Origin: Periplaneta americana
Taxonomy: Eukaryota; Arthropoda; Insecta; Blattodea; Blattidae
Direction of reading: 5' to 3'
DNA length: 64,000 nt
NCBI RefSeq assembly: GCF_040183065.1
Contig: NC_091124.1
Location: 64,891,501-64,955,500 of the forward strand
Under the pieces are notes generated by a model that was not told the origin of the DNA, ran no database searches, and saw only the letters and a program-made list of their open reading frames with translations. The translations under genes and the position numbers were made by a program. Shown in pieces: positions 22,373-34,267 of the stretch. Numbering within the stretch: position 1 is the stretch's first letter; every line of letters begins with the position of its first letter.

Positions 22373-22961
22373 GGTCCACCGAGTTAGCTCTGTGGTATCA
22401 TGTCTGCCTCCAGACTAGCCAGCCCGGGTTTGATTCCCGGGGGGGGGGGGGGGGGGTTTCAGAGATTTTCATGTAAAATTTCTACCTCGGGACTAGAAGA
22501 GATGGTGGTGCACAACTTCTAGTCACTGAATTATGCACCAATATGCCTGGGTTAAATCCCAAATCTCTCTCCAGTGCATATGAAGAGAAGGCATATGTCA
22601 CTGTTGATAGTGATTCGTTCTTTGGACCGGGACATTAAGCCTGGCAACCCCCTTGGTGCTATTCAACAGAAGTAGGCTACATGCCGGTATCAGGTTTCCC
22701 CTCTTCCCTCCCTCACCTTCATCATCATTATCATCTTCACCCATTCCCTACACTACATTTACACGAACACTTACACATACACTCACCCTAGTACACGATA
22801 TAACCTCCACAGATACACATCATGCATAATGTTGTGTGCAACTTGAAAATGGGTCAGAGTCCTGTCATGTATGCACAGTACGCAGAACCCGAATCACGCA
22901 AAGGTGAGTAGGCATTAGACACACACACATACACACACACACATACACACACACACACACA
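22373..22961 (+). mobile_element. Full-length tRNA-derived SINE, 589 bp, (CA)n tail
   Basis: Flanked by the 13-bp TSD CTATTTATGGGGT (22360-22372 and 22962-22974). The tRNA-like head has an A box AGTTAGCTCTGTGGTA and a B box GGGTTTGATTCCC, followed by a G-run. The body contains GGACCGGGACATTAAGCCTG and the tail is (CA)n at about 22918-22961. It inserted at the 3' edge of the polypyrimidine array. Confidence 0.88.
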
Positions 22962-22974
22962 CTATTTATGGGGT

Positions 22975-23486
22975 TGTTTGAAATACAAGGTGTTTTGCAT
23001 GAATCATTAGAGGAATTCCACGCTAATATTGGGCATGGAATAAGAATTTCAGTTGATGAGTTTAAATGAGTGAGTGAAAACATATTCTCACGATATAAAG
23101 ATTGAATATGAGTGGAAGACGACACTTTCAACATCTCCTGTAGGTTTCAGAATCCAGTTCTGCTTTCACTGTTGTAGGCAGCATTTTACTTGTTGATGCT
23201 GTACTTGTCACCTGGGAGCCAGATCCATGTTATGGCAGACATATATATTAAGGGTCCTGTAGTTATAAAGTATCTAATGTCTTCAAAATATGTGAACTTC
23301 AAGTTTTCTTTTCTCCATCAATTATATCAGATTATTTTATTGAGTTTGAATCCATTATAAAATACGAAATCAATTAGAAGCATGAAACTAGAATACCTGT
23401 ACGCAATTACAACCAAAACTATGAATTTGTTTATTTAATTTTCTGAGAAGACTTTGTTACGTGAATCTGAATAAATTATTACATAC
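22975..23486. other. Intron-like interval
   Basis: No gene or repeat boundary seen between the SINE and the next minus-strand exon. Confidence 0.4.
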
Positions 23487-23559
23487 CGATTCCAAAGTCA
23501 GATTATCCCGTACATTATGCTTGTGTGATGTCAATGAAAGAAAGTCGTCTGCGATGAAT
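23487..23559 (-). CDS. Internal exon, 73 nt, unrecognised protein
   Basis: Acceptor TTTGTTACAG precedes 23559 and donor GTATGT follows 23487. One base completes a split codon, then 24 open codons (FIADDFLSLTSHKHNVRDNL...) end in phase 0. The incoming phase matches the two-base overhang of the exon at 41666-41877 (TC plus A gives Ser), and the outgoing phase matches 17555-17716. Only this frame is open across the block. Confidence 0.55.
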
Positions 23560-23703
23560 CTGTAACAAAGTGTTGTACATGTCACTGTGAATTTTCATTA
23601 CAATTTGTGGAAAGAAAGTGCCTACAACACCTTAGCACGTGTTTTCTGTACTATCATGTATAACCTGTCAAGGCATTGGTTGCTAATGAGCTAGTTTGTT
23701 TTT

Positions 23704-24549
23704 ATTATTTATTATTTTATATATTATTTTCATGTACCGAAGTACATATGATATTTCTATGCAGATATTCTGCGTCATCATACGATGAAAGAGTAATGGA
23801 ACAGAGACAAATTCTCTCCGGCACCGGGATTTGAACCCAGGTTTTCAGCTCTACGTGCTGATGCTTTATCCACTAAGCCACACCGGATATCCATCCCGGT
23901 GTCGGACAGAATCGTTTCAGTTTAAGTTCCAACTCTTGGGTTAACTCTAGTGGCCGCCCTCTGCACTACGTCATAGATGTCTATGAATGTAGGACCGAAG
24001 TCCACACATGTGCTGAGGTGCACTCGTTATGAGTGACTGGTTGGCCGGGATCCGACGGAATAAGCACCGTCTTAAATCACGAAGTGATTTACGCATATCA
24101 TATATATTATTTTCATGTACCGAAGTACTGGAGAGAATTTTTCTCTGTTCCATTACTCTTTCATCGTATGATGACGCAGAATACCTGCATAGAAATATCA
24201 TATATACTTCGGTACATGAAAATAATATATATGATATGCGTAAATCACTTCGTGATTTAAGACGGTGCTTATTCCGTCGGATCCCGGCCAACCAGTCACT
24301 CATAACGAGTGCACCTCAGCACATGTGTGGACTTCGGTCCTACATTCATAGACATCTATGACGTAGTGCAGAGGGCGGCCACTAGAGTTAACCCAAGAGT
24401 TGGAACTTAAACTGAAACGATTCTGTCCGACACCGGGATGGGTAGCCGGTGTGGCTTAGTGGATAAAGCATCAGCATGTAGAGCTGAAAACCCGGGTCCA
24501 AATCCCGGTGCCAGAGAGAATTTTTCTCTGTTCCATTACTCTTTCATCG
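23704..24549. mobile_element. SINE-like element as an inverted dimer, 846 bp
   Basis: Flanked by the 12-bp TSD TAGTTTGTTTTT (23692-23703 and 24550-24561). The left half is inverted relative to the right. tRNA-like segments lie at about 23827-23890 (minus) and 24444-24517 (plus). The right end is CTTTCATCG, as in the monomer at 7045-7242; the left end is AT-rich. Two similar opposing frames (23971-24303 and 24029-24361) result from the palindrome. Confidence 0.82.
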
Positions 24550-24561
24550 TAGTTTGTTTTT

Positions 24562-25021
24562 GTTTATCTACTTTTGGTTTTAATAAAGTTCTGTTGTGCA
24601 AAAATGGTGAATAACACACTGCACATTAAACTATCACAACATTTCCTCAACCTAAAAACAAAATTTGAACTGCAGCATTATTAAGGAATGGTTCATTTTA
24701 CATCTCGTCATTTAACTAACAAAGCAAACATTTTGTAACTCTGAAAGCTAATTTGAAAAACAATATAGAATTTACTTGGGGTCTTGAACAGAAGAGAAAT
24801 TTCATACAAATACATTATACTTCTTAACAAATGCTCCAACACTAATGATTTTCATAAGAAACAAGTTCTAAGTGCAGATATAAGTTGCAATGAGCTAGGA
24901 ACCTATTTTACTCAAATGAATGAAAGTGGCTTACACATCTAGAACAATAACTGATACAAAACGAAGATATCTGTAGACAGGGCGTGAGGTTATGGCTTTA
25001 ACCTGCGATTTAAATGTAATA
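24562..25021. other. Unassigned interval; paralogous flank
   Basis: The sequence around the dimer (23655-23700 plus 24562-24600) resembles 27270-27390 without any insert, so both lie in copies of one older repeat. No coding seen. Confidence 0.45.
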
Positions 25022-25464
25022 CAGTAGAGCATCGATTATCCGAATACCGATCAACCAAAACATCGGTTAACCGAAAGCATTCTAGTGGGCAAATTCAAAT
25101 TTGCGTGCGTGCCACGTAGAAGTTACACTAGCGCTGTTTGCGAGATTTGGTGGCAAAAAAAGCGAATCTCAGCTCTGAAAAAAAAAAATTTGGACTTCTT
25201 TTCCTAAACTGTAGGCCTACTTTAATGGTCATTTTGAACTTGTCAACCTGGGCTAGTCAGTTATTGTTTTATTTGTAACACATGTAATACAAAATATATA
25301 TGTACAGTTTTGTGTTTAGTATCAGTGTTTCTTTGTTTCATACTGCTCCTATGACACCGGTACAATTTATTTTAGTAAATGATCGGTTATCCGAAAAATC
25401 TGTTATTTGAACACTCCCCCCCCCCCCCCGTCCCCAATTGTTTCGGATAATCGATGCTCTACTG
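25022..25464. mobile_element. pogo/Tigger-type MITE, 443 bp
   Basis: Inverted ends CAGTAGAGCATCGATTATCC with TA on both sides (25020-25021, 25465-25466). Internal sequence repeats the CGGTTAACCGA and GGTTATCCGAA theme, typical of Tigger-derived MITEs. A C-run lies near 25418-25431. No transposase. Confidence 0.9.
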
Positions 25465-25643
25465 TATTTAAAACTGATCATAACATTTGATGCAGGTACC
25501 AGTACTTCAAAATTAACAACTTAAATGATATCGCCCAGGTTTCGTAACAGATTACTGCAGTTAAATTATGAAGTAGAGTAGTTTATAAACGGCTTGTTGC
25601 ACATTGTCTCGCGCTCCTCTTAAAATAAATTATGTTACCATTG

Positions 25644-25694
<51 letters not shown>
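25644..25694. repeat. (CAAT)n microsatellite
   Basis: About 12 uninterrupted tetranucleotide units. Confidence 0.95.
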
Positions 25695-25695
<1 letters not shown>

Positions 25696-26728
25696 TTCTT
25701 AATGTACCGTATCCAGCTGTTTGCTGACAACATAAAGTCCACTATAGTCTACTGTAGTCTATTCAGTTTTTGTTTTATGTTACCACTGAAAATTATATAG
25801 AAATTTATGTTCAACCTACTGTTTAACGAATTTCAATTGTTGATAAAATGATAAAAGAGATTATAGAAGAATGATAGCACAAAGATTTTGTACGATAGTC
25901 AATGTTTAAAACACTATTGTACGGAAGGTTGGCCATGTAAAAATGCAATAGCTGACTGTCAATACTGACAGGATTTCAATATCATTAACAATTACTACTG
26001 AAACGATCACACATTGCAATTCCAGCCATGTTATGAAAACTATAATAAATAATATTCATACCAGTCATCAAGACACTATTAAATCTATGAGATGTGTCTA
26101 AGAGTCTGTGTGGCGGTTTGGCCCAAATTCTCAATTACAAACATTGATATGGAACTGTCCAGAATGTATTGAAGAACGATTTAATCCTGTTAACACATTT
26201 TTTATAAGTCACAGACTACCAACACGACCATGGCAATTATTATGAGGTAATCTTTTTTATTGTAAAAATTGTAGTTGATTATGACTGATTATTTTCCTAG
26301 ATTATTATCATTTCTAAAAACACTCTTTTAATGTTATGGTATTTGAGATGTACTAAGGATGACCCATAATTGCAAATAGGATTTAAAAAATTTGCACAGG
26401 AGTATAAATTTGAGCATATAACTAGTTCGACTCACTACAGCCAATCAAATGGAAACTAAAAAAAATAACATTATCGGACTAATAATAGGAACAATTTATG
26501 GAAAGCAAATAACAAATAAAAGCTAAAAATAGTGCACGTCATTGTAGTAGACCATTATCCAATTTCCAGAAAGGGTATGGGGTTCGAATAATGGATCTCA
26601 GAAAATATAGGACTAGTGAATGTGCTTCCATACAGATCATACAATGATTAGGGGACATATCGGAGTAACAAGGCGCAGGTCATATCAGACCCTTATTATA
26701 AATAAAAGGCAATTTAAAGTTTATCTAA
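25695..26728. other. Unassigned interval
   Basis: AT-rich, no gene or element ends recognised. Confidence 0.4.
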
Positions 26729-26971
26729 AATTGAGACCCGGAATCCAAGAGGGGCCCAAGTCCATTACATCAAACTTTTGGGAAATTGAAAAAAAAACGT
26801 TTGCTGTTGCTACAAAATGCCTCTGACTAATTATTTTTTGTTTCGTAAGTACATCTCCATTACATCTTTTCATATAACCATGGCAACAAGCTTCTACTAA
26901 TTATTTTGCATGAGAAATAAATTTTGAAAGTGATTAAATATTGGGCCCCTCTTGGATTCCGAGTCTCAATT
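26729..26971. mobile_element. MITE, 243 bp, ~33-bp inverted ends
   Basis: AATTGAGACCCGGAATCCAA at the left is matched in reverse at the right with one difference; the arms continue to AGAGGGGCCCAA. No coding. TSD not resolved. Confidence 0.75.
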
Positions 26972-27465
26972 GCTTCTTAGAATTATTGTTACTTCAATGC
27001 TATCATTAAACTGTTACAGCTCATCCATTTTGTCAAAACACTCGTGATATGCAGTACGAGAACAACGTTTCTGTGGAGGGGGTAGGAGTAGAAGGGAAGG
27101 TCAGGCGTGTGTCTACTGTGTTCAAGGCAAAGACTAAACCATTCCCCTATAATTCGTAAGTAGACTCATCCGATCTCATGTGCAGCTCTGTAAGAAGAGT
27201 GGGGGAGTGTCTGGACATGATGCATGAACTGTATTGTAATGTAACATAATTAATTTATTTATATTCTAAAGAGAGGAATTTAGTATCATGCATAAGTTGT
27301 CAAGTCATTGGTTGCTAAGAATCTGGTTTGTTGTTTATTTGCTTATCGGTTTTTATAAAGTTCTTGTGCAGAAATTATTAAATATATACAGTGTGCCACT
27401 TATCTTGTTCACACAAAATATTTTTTTTTAGGCCCCAAATGAAAAACTGCTTCAAACAAAAGTTG
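26972..27465. other. Unassigned interval
   Basis: The part at 27270-27390 is a diverged paralogue of the flanks of the inverted dimer at 23.7 kb. No gene recognised. Confidence 0.4.
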
Positions 27466-30016
27466 TTTAAGTATAATGGGGAATTACCAGTAATACTGTG
27501 AGTAAATATTTCTTGCAACCTTGTTTATTAAGGAGATACAAGTAATGACTTCATTTGTTGAAATGGCACAATGTACATTTTATTCAGTGTATCATTTAAC
27601 CTCTTCAAGGCCTGTTGAAAAGTCCATCACAATGTACCATTCTAAAAACAAAACATTGAGGGGTACAAAAGAATATGGAACTAGAGTCAATGCCAATTGG
27701 GAAGGCAGTTGTCTGCTAGCGTTTGTGTCAAGAGAAACAAATAGAGAGAGAGAGCAAGACAACGTACAACATTGCCATATCGCACTTCATGCGCACATGC
27801 AATAAAGATAGCACAGGAGAGAATTTAAATTCTCAAAAGACTGTAATGACCTTAGCCATTGATTACTGTAAGCGTAACACCACACAAAACCTCTTTCCTT
27901 CACTCACAATATTCTTTGTAAGGTTCTCAATCCCACACCACATGCTTCTGCAGTCGTTCCTTGTGCGTTGCCAACATTGCAGCCTGCTAGTCAAAATAAT
28001 TATGCACCTTAAACACTATTTTCCGCACCTGCCTGCGCAGTACTTGTATTCTTACAGTCTCTCCTTCCATTTATTTAACTTACACACAATATATGTTAGT
28101 TTTACTTATTCAATGTATTCAAACCAGAGTGCTGCATTGGTGTTAAATAGCTTGCTTGAACTCGGTCGAGTGTCGTACCTTCGAGTGAGATAAGATCGGT
28201 CGTGATACGCTCGTAATAAATAGAAGCACAGTACAAGGTCATCTCACTGACATGTCTTATCTTGTATGGAAGGCGACAGATAAGATACACATATGTTTTG
28301 CTCACACGGTAAAAATAAGGCTTTATTTTCTGCGTTTATGACAAACAGTGTAATGGAACGTACTAAAACAGTAACATGAAGTTATAAATAAAATAGTATG
28401 AAAAACTTCGATATACAGTTATTATTGCTAATTAATAATCATTCAATATTTGATTTTCCACATATATAATATGATAGGTTCATACATAGTGTTCCACCTA
28501 TATACTGCGACAATGTAGAAACGTTTTACAAAATATTATTGATATAGCAGTAGATTAATAACAATATTAGTACAGAGATAATGTCACAGAAAATATAATA
28601 AAACGAATAATCATACTGCACAACTGATACAGACGCAAAGATTGATACACTAATTATTAGAGATTATTATTACTAGAAAACTTGATACGGTACTTGCATT
28701 ACCATGATTGTGTTCTCTGTTTATAATAATTACATTTATATCCAACAACATCCAACAGATGACTCCTGTGTGGGGGGGGGGGGGGACCATTTACCTACAA
28801 CATTTATATTACATTTTAAAGCAAGTTTTGTAGTTGTACTATGGAGAGGTTAGTTAAACACTGCAAAGTTCTGAAATGATAAACATCTATGATGTTACTA
28901 CACAGTTCATCACTGTAACAAGAACGAATGTCTAACGCTCGGCTTATACCGTTCGAGGATTTATTGCTCATGACAATTTTACCCATCATGCATGTGCGCT
29001 ACCTATTGGATTATGCTATGAATTACTTGGCGCTCGAGCGAAAACGTCCGATGCAGACCTCTGATTCAAACACTCACACGTAAACAAATGAACTTGGAAA
29101 GCACTTGTTACAGACTGATTCCGACTGGTTCTATTGTACAAGCTTGTGACATCACATACCATAAATACTACGGCACATATAGCAGCCGACCGCCTTTCCA
29201 AATGCTGTCGACTCTAATAGTGTACATACTTAATGCAATTCCAAAGTAAAATGGGCTTTTGTAGCATTGCAATATCGTTATTAGGCCTCATTTCGTAAAT
29301 TATACCTTAAATGGCAGATGACATGCCAGATTCTTAAAAACCATTTTTCCTGATTTTTTGGAGACCATATCTTTGAGGGACAGAATAGTTATGTGGTATC
29401 AGCATGATGGATGCCCAGCACATAATGCCTCAAGAACCTGTCGTGTTCTGAACCAAAATTAACCTGGTAGGTGGATTGGATGAGGTAGAGCAGTTAGTTG
29501 GTCTGCTCGTTCTCCTGATCTTACACCACTGGACTTTTCTCCTTGGGAAGCAGTCAAGGACACTGTCTACTGAAATGTTGCAATACCACCAGAGAACATG
29601 CAGCAAAGTTTTATGGATGCTTGTATATCAATTCAACAGATAACACTAGAATGATCTAGGGTGTTTTTCATCAAAAGATTGTAACAATGCATTCATTCCA
29701 ATGGTCATCACTTTCAGCAGGACATGTAAATGTTCTGTTTTTGTAGGAGTACTGAAGTCTTACAAAGTGCCATTGTACTTTGGACTTGCAGTAAATATAT
29801 ACATTATGAGTTAAATATTTTTTCACAACCCTCAATGTTTTGTTTATCAGAATAACATTGTGATACATTTTGAACAGACCTTGAAGAGGTTAAATGTTTC
29901 ACTGAATAAAAAGTACATCATGTCTTTTAAAAAATGAAGTCATTATTCATTCTCCTTAATGAACATGGTTAAAAGAAAGATATATCCATAGTATTAATTC
30001 CCAATTATATTTCTTT
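27466..30016 (+). mobile_element. Decayed ~2.55-kb transposon with ~200-bp inverted ends
   Basis: 27466-27665 and 29808-30016 are inverse copies, sharing TTTAACCTCTTCAAGG and ACAAAACATTGAGG. A transposase remnant lies near the right end. A G-run sits at about 28771-28785. The extreme ends are unclear because a SINE abuts the right side. Confidence 0.65.
29390..29660 (+). pseudogene. Mariner-type transposase C-terminal remnant
   Basis: Plus strand reads WYQHDGCPAHNASRT (second catalytic Asp), PGRWIG, and SARSPDLTPLDFSPWEAVKD (third acidic region), with stops after LNQN and WIG. This matches DUF4817-type transposases. It belongs to the inverted-repeat element around it. Confidence 0.75.
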
Positions 30017-30029
30017 TTTTAGTGGGTTA

Positions 30030-30262
30030 TTTTACGACACTGCATAAACATCTCAGGTTATTTAGCATCTGAATGAAATTAAAGTTAAATGCCGGTGAAA
30101 TGATTCTGGGGTCTAGCACCAATAGTTATCCAGCATTTGCTCATATTGGGTGGAGGGAAAACCCCGGAATAAACCTCAACCACGTAACTTGTCCCGACTG
30201 GGATTCAAACCCAGACCACCTGGTTTTGCGGCCTGACGCGCTAACCATTACTCCACAGGTGT
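30030..30262 (-). mobile_element. tRNA-derived SINE (family A), reverse orientation
   Basis: On the minus strand the head has TGGAGTAATGGTTAGCG (A box) and GGGTTTGAATCCC (B box). The body has TGGATAACTATTGGTGCT and ends in an A-rich tail at the low coordinate. Same family as 57377-57614. Confidence 0.75.
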
Positions 30263-31103
30263 GGACCATTGTACTCAGTATACAACTTTCGTTTGAAAAA
30301 AATTTTCACTTGGTGCCTAAGTAAAAATTTATTTTGTGTGAGCACAATAAATGGGACAATCTGTATAGTGAACTATCATACATATCTATAGAATATATTT
30401 TCCATCCCACTTTCTTTCATTGTACAACAGCAGCCAACAGAAACTCTAGTAACTCATTCTCAGAACCAATATACAGTATGTGCTGCATTATTTATGTTGC
30501 CATGAAAACAGACGTAGTTGCCAGTCACGAAAATGAGTAAGGAAAAACTTTGTTATGTTAGATGGAGCAGCAATGCTGTTCTCACCAAATGTGTTAAACA
30601 TTAAGCATTTTTTTTATCACTTGAACTCTATATTAACCTTTTGAATCCCAAAAGTATAAGAATGATATTAAAGATAATTTCTAAGAATTTGAAAGTCATA
30701 TTTGGTTTCAGATAGCCTAAGTTGGAATTATGATAGATATGGTTATATAGTTTCAACCATAATTTTTAAGGTTCATCGCAATAATGGATTGCATTTGAAC
30801 ACATTTACACAAATAAAAAAAAAATCCCTCTTAAGTTTAGATTTGATGATTTGTAGCTTACGAGCTACAATGGGATTGAGAGGTAGTTTCAGGAAAGTGA
30901 CACAAAATATATTAATACGAGAATAAACATCTTATAATATTTCACAAATACTTTTATTTCTATAATAAGTTGGTGAATATAAATGTGCGAATATCTGAGT
31001 GTTGTCTTGATCATTACAAAAATAATCTACTCTGAAAGAAATGAAAGGTACATGGGGAAAATGATGAATGTCACATTTCTTCTTTTAAGGGGAAGATAAT
31101 GAT

Positions 31104-31904
31104 CTAATTCAGTATATTACTGCAAAATTTATTGATGTTTCTGTTGAAAATAAAGACAGGGTGATTATATCCGTGGTAATAATACTCCTTTTCATCAGTT
31201 TTGATAACAAGAAGACTAAAGTTTATAGTATAGTAATCTATTGAATTAGATAATGACATCACTCTTAACACAGCGGCGGTTCCTTGGGGGAGGGAAGGGA
31301 GGAACATCCTCCTCATATTTTTCTTCTTTTGAAAGTAAATACCAAATAAAATAAGTTCCTTGAAATTCGAGGAAGATTCGATAATTGCCAAGAAGCAAAG
31401 AGAATTGACACTTTTTTCTCCCCTTTTTACAAAATATATATTTTGCCGTGATAATTTTTCTTTTCTGTAATAATTTTCTCTTTGTCTGTTGTGCCGTAAT
31501 ATTGGATAAAAATCAGTAGGTAATAATAAAATTATGGAAAACAAATGATAATTATGAAAAATCAGTACTAGTTGGTGCACCTCTAGACAAGGAAAGTCTT
31601 TTGTGAGAGCCATTACACTATCTCGTGAAAATCCCAATCCAACATTTTCAGAAGTTTCTTTCCCAGAGTAACTCAAAGCAATGCTTGACACCAGATTCAC
31701 CGCCCGCCCCCATAAAGATTTTAAATCTTCACTTATAAGGACCGTATTTTTGTGTATTGCTTGAGAAGGCTTCTTCCTTTTAATGCAATGATTTGTTCGT
31801 CTATTGCATGCCACTTCTCCGAGAATATTGTGCATCTTTATGCACAGTGAATTCAACAATGAATTTGTCATAATAATGGTGGCCAGCAGGCTTCTGATCG
31901 TCAT
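31104..31904 (-). CDS. Orphan 266-codon open frame
   Basis: The longest frame in the window not tied to a recognised TE. Composition is mixed, with an N-terminal Lys/Arg-rich part and hydrophobic patches (VLIFHNYHLFSIILLL). I recognise no domain, and no splice or promoter context is evident. A block resembling a hAT end (CAGCGGCGGTTCC at about 31270) crosses it, which argues for decayed TE sequence or chance. Confidence 0.2.
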   Translation of the reverse strand: MTIRSLLATIIMTNSLLNSLCIKMHNILGEVACNRRTNHCIKRKKPSQAIHKNTVLISEDLKSLWGRAVNLVSSIALSYSGKETSENVGLGFSRDSVMALTKDFPCLEVHQLVLIFHNYHLFSIILLLPTDFYPILRHNRQRENYYRKEKLSRQNIYFVKRGEKSVNSLCFLAIIESSSNFKELILFGIYFQKKKNMRRMFLPSLPQGTAAVLRVMSLSNSIDYYTINFSLLVIKTDEKEYYYHGYNHPVFIFNRNINKFCSNILN

Positions 31905-31999
31905 TATTTACCAAATGCACATATCTTCGCTATTGTTCAAATCTATTTTGGCTCACGACATCTGCCACTGGACAAAATCACGGTTTTGTAGCCCAGTAT

Positions 32000-32400
32000 A
32001 TTTACCATGCAAATCGTCTGTGGCTGCATTTAGATTGGCAACAGGCCATGACTGTTTGGCTAAACACCTGCATAGAATTGGAATATATCAGTCCCCTAAC
32101 TGCGCATTGTGCAACTCAAACCAAGAAATGGATTTGGAACACCTCAAAATCTGTGATTCAGTGGCAGACTATGACAATATCTTTGAAAAATATTGGAGTA
32201 CAAGAGGTCAAATGACTTTATTGTCAAACACCTGGCATTAGAAAACAACATATTTTTGCAAGGCATCTATACTATCCCTAACATTAACAATAAACCAACA
32301 TACTGTTCCACCTCAACAGGAGAAGAATTCACAACAACACCATCCTTTTGGCGAGCATATGAAGTGGACTGTTCATATAACAAATCAAATGATTCCTTGT
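32000..32400 (+). mobile_element. I/Jockey-like LINE 3' fragment, copy 2
   Basis: Matches 2055-2302 at high identity. Residues SSVAAFRLATGHDCLAKHL and CALCNSNQEMDLEHLKIC are unbroken here, unlike copy 1. It extends about 145 bp past the point where copy 1 turns into (AT)n. A 39-bp minisatellite begins at its end. Confidence 0.88.
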
Positions 32401-32407
32401 GTTAACA

Positions 32408-33050
32408 GTATGAGTGTGAATGTCTCGTTTCACTGAGACTGTAATGGTATGAGTGTGAATGTCTCGTTTCATTGAGGCTGTAATGGTATGAGTGCGAATG
32501 TCTCATTTCACTGAGGCTTTAACAGTATGAGTGCGAATGTCTCGTTTCACTGAGGCTGTAATGGTATGAGTGTGAATGTCTTGTTTCATTGAGGATGTAA
32601 CGGTATGAGTGTGAATGTCTCATTTCATTGAGGCTGTAACGATATGAGTGTGAATGTCTCGTTTCATTGAGGCTGTAACGGTATGAGCACAGTCTAGTAT
32701 ATACAGTCGCGAAGCTCAATACATAGTAAATATGCAAACATTAGATAGTTCCTCACCACTAGGATCGTTAATATCGCCTCATTACAGGCAATGCAAAATA
32801 GTACCATCACAGTCTATTGTTTCTTGCACCCTCAAAACTCAAGCTTCGTGACTGTATATAGTAGACTGTGGTACGAGTGTGACTGTCTCGTTTCATTGAG
32901 GCTGTAACGGTATGAGTGTGAATGTCTCGTTTCATTGAGGCTGTAACGGTATGAGGTGAATGTCTTGTTTCATTGAGGCTGTAACGGTATGAGTGTGAAT
33001 GTCTCGTTTCATTGAGGCAATGGTATGAGAGTGAATGTCTTGTTTCATTG
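32408..33050. repeat. 39-bp minisatellite, ~12 units, interrupted by a MITE
   Basis: The unit reads GTATGAGTGTGAATGTCTCG then TTTCATTGAGGCTGTAACG. Because 39 is divisible by three, the minus strand shows 13-residue periodic frames (SLNETRHSHSYRY-like); these have no other gene features. Units occupy 32408-32687 and 32871-33050. Confidence 0.9.
32688..32870. mobile_element. CACAGTC MITE, copy A (183 bp)
   Basis: Ends CACAGTCTAGTATATACAGT and the inverse of CACAGTCTACTATATACAGT. Flanked by GTATGAG (32681-32687) and GTACGAG (32871-32877), a 7-bp TSD with one change, within the minisatellite. Confidence 0.85.
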
Positions 33051-34267
33051 TAATCCGACAATGCGATATTGAGCAGTTCGATTTCTTATCTGACGATTTG
33101 ATATTTTTTTTTTATTCTCCACACTTGCGCAGTATGACTTTTGCCTCAAACTGCCATCGTAATTCGCTCTCATTCTCTCTCTCGAGCCAGGATCAGCAAG
33201 TTGAGTGGTGACTAGCTCCATCTCTTGTCAAAAGCATAATAATCGTGCACAATCATGTAAGGTAACAAGTATTAGTAATTCTGGGTTATGGCGAAATTGA
33301 CTTAGTCATCAGGCTGATGTGTCCAGATTCAAAATTAATAATCTTATGATATTTTTGCAGTGACAACAAACATTGCTCTGGTAATAATTGCACATCAGGA
33401 ACTGTACTTATTAGGAAACAGATGTATATCTATTTTTCTGATACATGATAAATGTTTGGTCTGATGTTACCTGATTAACGTGTTATGAAGGGGTGAAAGA
33501 GAAATTACGAATTTTAAGAAAGTATTGTTGGATTTTAGTGCAAGTTATGTTGAATTAAATCTGTTGTTAGATCATCCCTTTCTTAAATATAAATAAACTT
33601 TGGTGTAAAGATTGTCGGGTTTGAGTTGTAAATCATATTGTAGAATTAGTTTTGATGTTGAGGACACTCCTATCTCAGACATAAATGAAACTTGGTTTTG
33701 AATTGGTTGTTGGATTTGAATGTGAAATATATTGTTGAAAAACTAATTCTGATGCTGAATTATATTTTCCTTGTTTGTCATATTAGGACTAGTTAATTGC
33801 GTAACCAAATTAGTAAAGAATCACAGTTACTCTTCATCCTTGCAGTATAATTCACGGCACGTTTTATTTGTATCACTAGATCAGATAGTACTCACAAGCT
33901 GTTTTTTCTTCTTATGGTGGATGTGGTAGTGCAAATTTCCAGCTTATATCTTCAGTCGAAAAGTCAACTTTCGTAAATCTATATTCCTTAGTCCTTCTTC
34001 TTTGTGGAAATTTCTTTGCTGTTCAAATTCCATAACGTTTGTGAAATAGCCTCCGATGAAAATATTGCTGACAGTTCCACTTGCATGGTCTCAGCTTCAT
34101 TTGCTTATATTTCCTATAAGAATACCAGGTATGCATAGAAAGTGACATAAAAACCGTATGAGAAATTATGTATAATACAGAACCATATTTCATTTTATGA
34201 AGACAACACCAAACTATACCTCTGACTGAGATTCTGGCTGATATGTAATTCTACAGACATTATTATA
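33051..34267. other. Unassigned interval
   Basis: No gene. Loosely repeated TTGGATTTGAATGTGAAATA-like stretches occur around 33530-33770. Confidence 0.4.

Noticed and set aside
23971..24361. Two nearly identical proteins on opposite strands
   Set aside because: They are the two arms of an inverted SINE-like dimer, not genes.
25644..25694. CRISPR-like array
   Set aside because: It is a simple (CAAT)n microsatellite; no spacer structure occurs anywhere in this eukaryotic window.
32519..33061. Minus-strand frames with 13-residue repeats
   Set aside because: A 39-bp minisatellite gives periodic frames on its own; a MITE interrupts it.
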